Shown here: positions 63,299 to 64,000 of the stretch, in pieces
How positions within the stretch are numbered: the stretch's first letter is position 1
Layout of the letters: every line of letters begins with the position of its first letter
DNA from: Pseudomonadales bacterium
GTDB lineage: Bacteria > Pseudomonadota > Gammaproteobacteria > Pseudomonadales > Porticoccaceae
Direction of reading: 5' to 3'
Assembly: GCA_024234435.1 (NCBI GenBank)
Contig: JACKOF010000001.1
Coordinates: 1,674,001 to 1,738,000, forward strand
DNA length: 64,000 bases
Made by a program: the position numbers and the translations under genes
The notes under the pieces: model-generated
What the model was told of the DNA's origin: nothing
What the model saw: only the letters and a program-made list of their open reading frames with translations
The model's database searches: none

Positions 63299-63685
63299 CT
63301 AGACATTCACCTTGTAATTGAGGTCATTCGCCTCATCACCCGTCAGACCGCGAAACCCCCAGCAATGTGCGGGCTGTTCCTTGATAATAATTTCCAGATC
63401 TATTGGCAAAATGGATAGCTGGTTCTCAATTTCCAGAAACAGGCGTTTAATCAGCCTCTTTTTCGTTTCAACCTGTCGCCCTTCCATCATGTTGATCTCA
63501 ATGACGGTGTAGGCATCACTTCTCCCCCCAGGATAATAAAAATCCTCTTTATCCATAGGAATAAACCGTTGAGCCCGCTTGTCAGCAGGCATTCCCAGAA
63601 CCGACATCATGCAGTTATGAATAATGTTTGAAAGCACTGGTTTTACCGGATTCAAATATTCCCTTATTCCATAAATAACAATCAT
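63299..63685 (-). CDS. Tautomerase-family protein without Pro-1
   Basis: A 128-residue protein of the 4-oxalocrotonate tautomerase/MIF-like superfamily by pattern: AYTVIEINMMEGRQVETKKR, LFLEIENQLSILPIDLEIII and KEQPAHCWGFRGLTGDEAND. The start is well supported (AAGGGAAAGTAC before the ATG), and residue 2 is Ile, so the N-terminal proline that catalyses tautomerisation is absent. It may be a non-catalytic or differently acting member. It converges on the iclR gene with 37 bp between. Confidence 0.72.
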   Translation of the reverse strand: MIVIYGIREYLNPVKPVLSNIIHNCMMSVLGMPADKRAQRFIPMDKEDFYYPGGRSDAYTVIEINMMEGRQVETKKRLIKRLFLEIENQLSILPIDLEIIIKEQPAHCWGFRGLTGDEANDLNYKVNV

Positions 63686-63809
63686 GTACTTTCCCTTGTA
63701 TGGCTATCATGGCGCCTCGGCTAGAACAGCTCCGGACGCGGCCGTAATTAGTTAGTAACTGTTTTAGACACGCCTTCTATTGAGAAGGGCCTGTTGTTAA
63801 AAATTTACT

Positions 63810-64000
63810 TTACTCTTTCGAAACAAAAACGCGCCATAGCCGTTGATGAATAACCAGAGCGACAAGTATTAATGCGGCACCGGACATCATTGCCAACGAG
63901 ATGGTTTCATCAGCAATCAACACTCCCAACAGCATAGCCAAAATCGGCGTCACCAATGGAACAAGCGAAACCGCTTCCGCTGAAAACTGATTCAATATGT
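63810..64000 (-). CDS. EamA-type (DMT) transporter, C-terminal end (cut by window edge)
   Basis: About 63 residues of the C-terminus of a drug/metabolite transporter. The visible VSLVPLVTPILAMLLGVLIADE then ISLAMMSGAALILVALVI pattern is the last two helices of an EamA domain (P-x4-A-x8-E turn). The frame stays open to the window edge. The 124 bp between here and 63685 shows nothing further. Confidence 0.8.
   Translation of the reverse strand, partial: ILNQFSAEAVSLVPLVTPILAMLLGVLIADETISLAMMSGAALILVALVIHQRLWRVFVSKE

Noticed and set aside
1..64000. Mobile element, prophage or CRISPR array
   Set aside because: No transposase, integrase, phage structural gene, terminal repeats or regularly spaced repeats were seen.

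Overview
The window looks like chromosomal DNA of a marine-type gammaproteobacterium, perhaps from the Cellvibrionales/Spongiibacteraceae. That placement is inference from gene content (SpeA plus carboxynorspermidine-type spermidine synthesis, RND pumps, a large CoA-thioester catabolic island); there is no rRNA or other taxonomic marker. I found no transposase, integrase, tRNA, rRNA or CRISPR array.

Positions 1-44971 form a catabolic island. It carries four cytochromes P450 (two close relatives of P450cam/CYP101), two [2Fe-2S] ferredoxins, a Rieske oxygenase, a luciferase-like flavin monooxygenase with a separate flavin reductase, an SMP-30 type lactonase, an aldehyde dehydrogenase, five intact AMP-forming CoA ligases plus one decayed ligase, two kinds of CoA-transferase, an acyl-CoA dehydrogenase, an enoyl-CoA hydratase, a thiolase, two DUF35/Ltp aldolase-like modules (one fused, one split), a cyclase/hydrolase, an AAHS-type MFS importer and three TetR regulators. 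The set fits oxidation and beta-oxidation-like breakdown of a cyclic, probably terpenoid or other alicyclic ketone/acid. The substrate cannot be read from sequence.

The island is divided by three families of palindromic sites. Motif A (CAACA-N4-TGTTG) lies at 670, 877, 22738, 31189, 37440 and 39417. It precedes the flavin monooxygenase, the CoA-transferase, the ligase-cyclase-hydratase-aldolase operon, the Rieske gene, the CaiB-AacS-ligase operon, the dehydrogenase-thiolase operon, a CYP101-like P450 and the ferredoxin/P450 pair. Motif B (TATATC-N2-GATATA) occurs as tandem pairs exactly 18 bp apart at 11161/11179, 12859/12877 and 17637/17655, and singly at 24373 and 25973. It precedes the flavin-monooxygenase operon, a ligase, a P450, a Nudix-like gene, a tetR and a membrane protein. 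Motif C (GAGCAATTGCTC) flanks the tetR at 42479-43123. The island therefore looks like several co-regulated modules of one or a few pathways.

Layout: 1-2882 flavin monooxygenase start, CoA-transferase, ligase pseudogene; 2893-11097 minus-strand transporter and LLM/lactonase/ALDH/kinase operon; 11199-15823 ligase, P450, fused DUF35-Ltp protein; 15851-22593 regulator, ferredoxin, Nudix-like, split DUF35/Ltp, hydratase, cyclase, ligase; 22814-25870 Rieske, tetR, membrane protein; 26232-36049 ligases, CaiB, dehydrogenase, thiolase, unknowns, Usp; 36128-43123 three P450s, ferredoxin, DUF7064/7065-like protein, tetR; 43349-44971 ligase.

From 45239 the content becomes housekeeping or general: an RND pump pair, a cation/proton antiporter, an interrupted polyamine set (agmatinase, carboxynorspermidine decarboxylase and synthase, arginine decarboxylase, with MscS and MarC between them), a second RND pump pair with an IclR regulator, a tautomerase-family protein, and the end of an EamA-type transporter.
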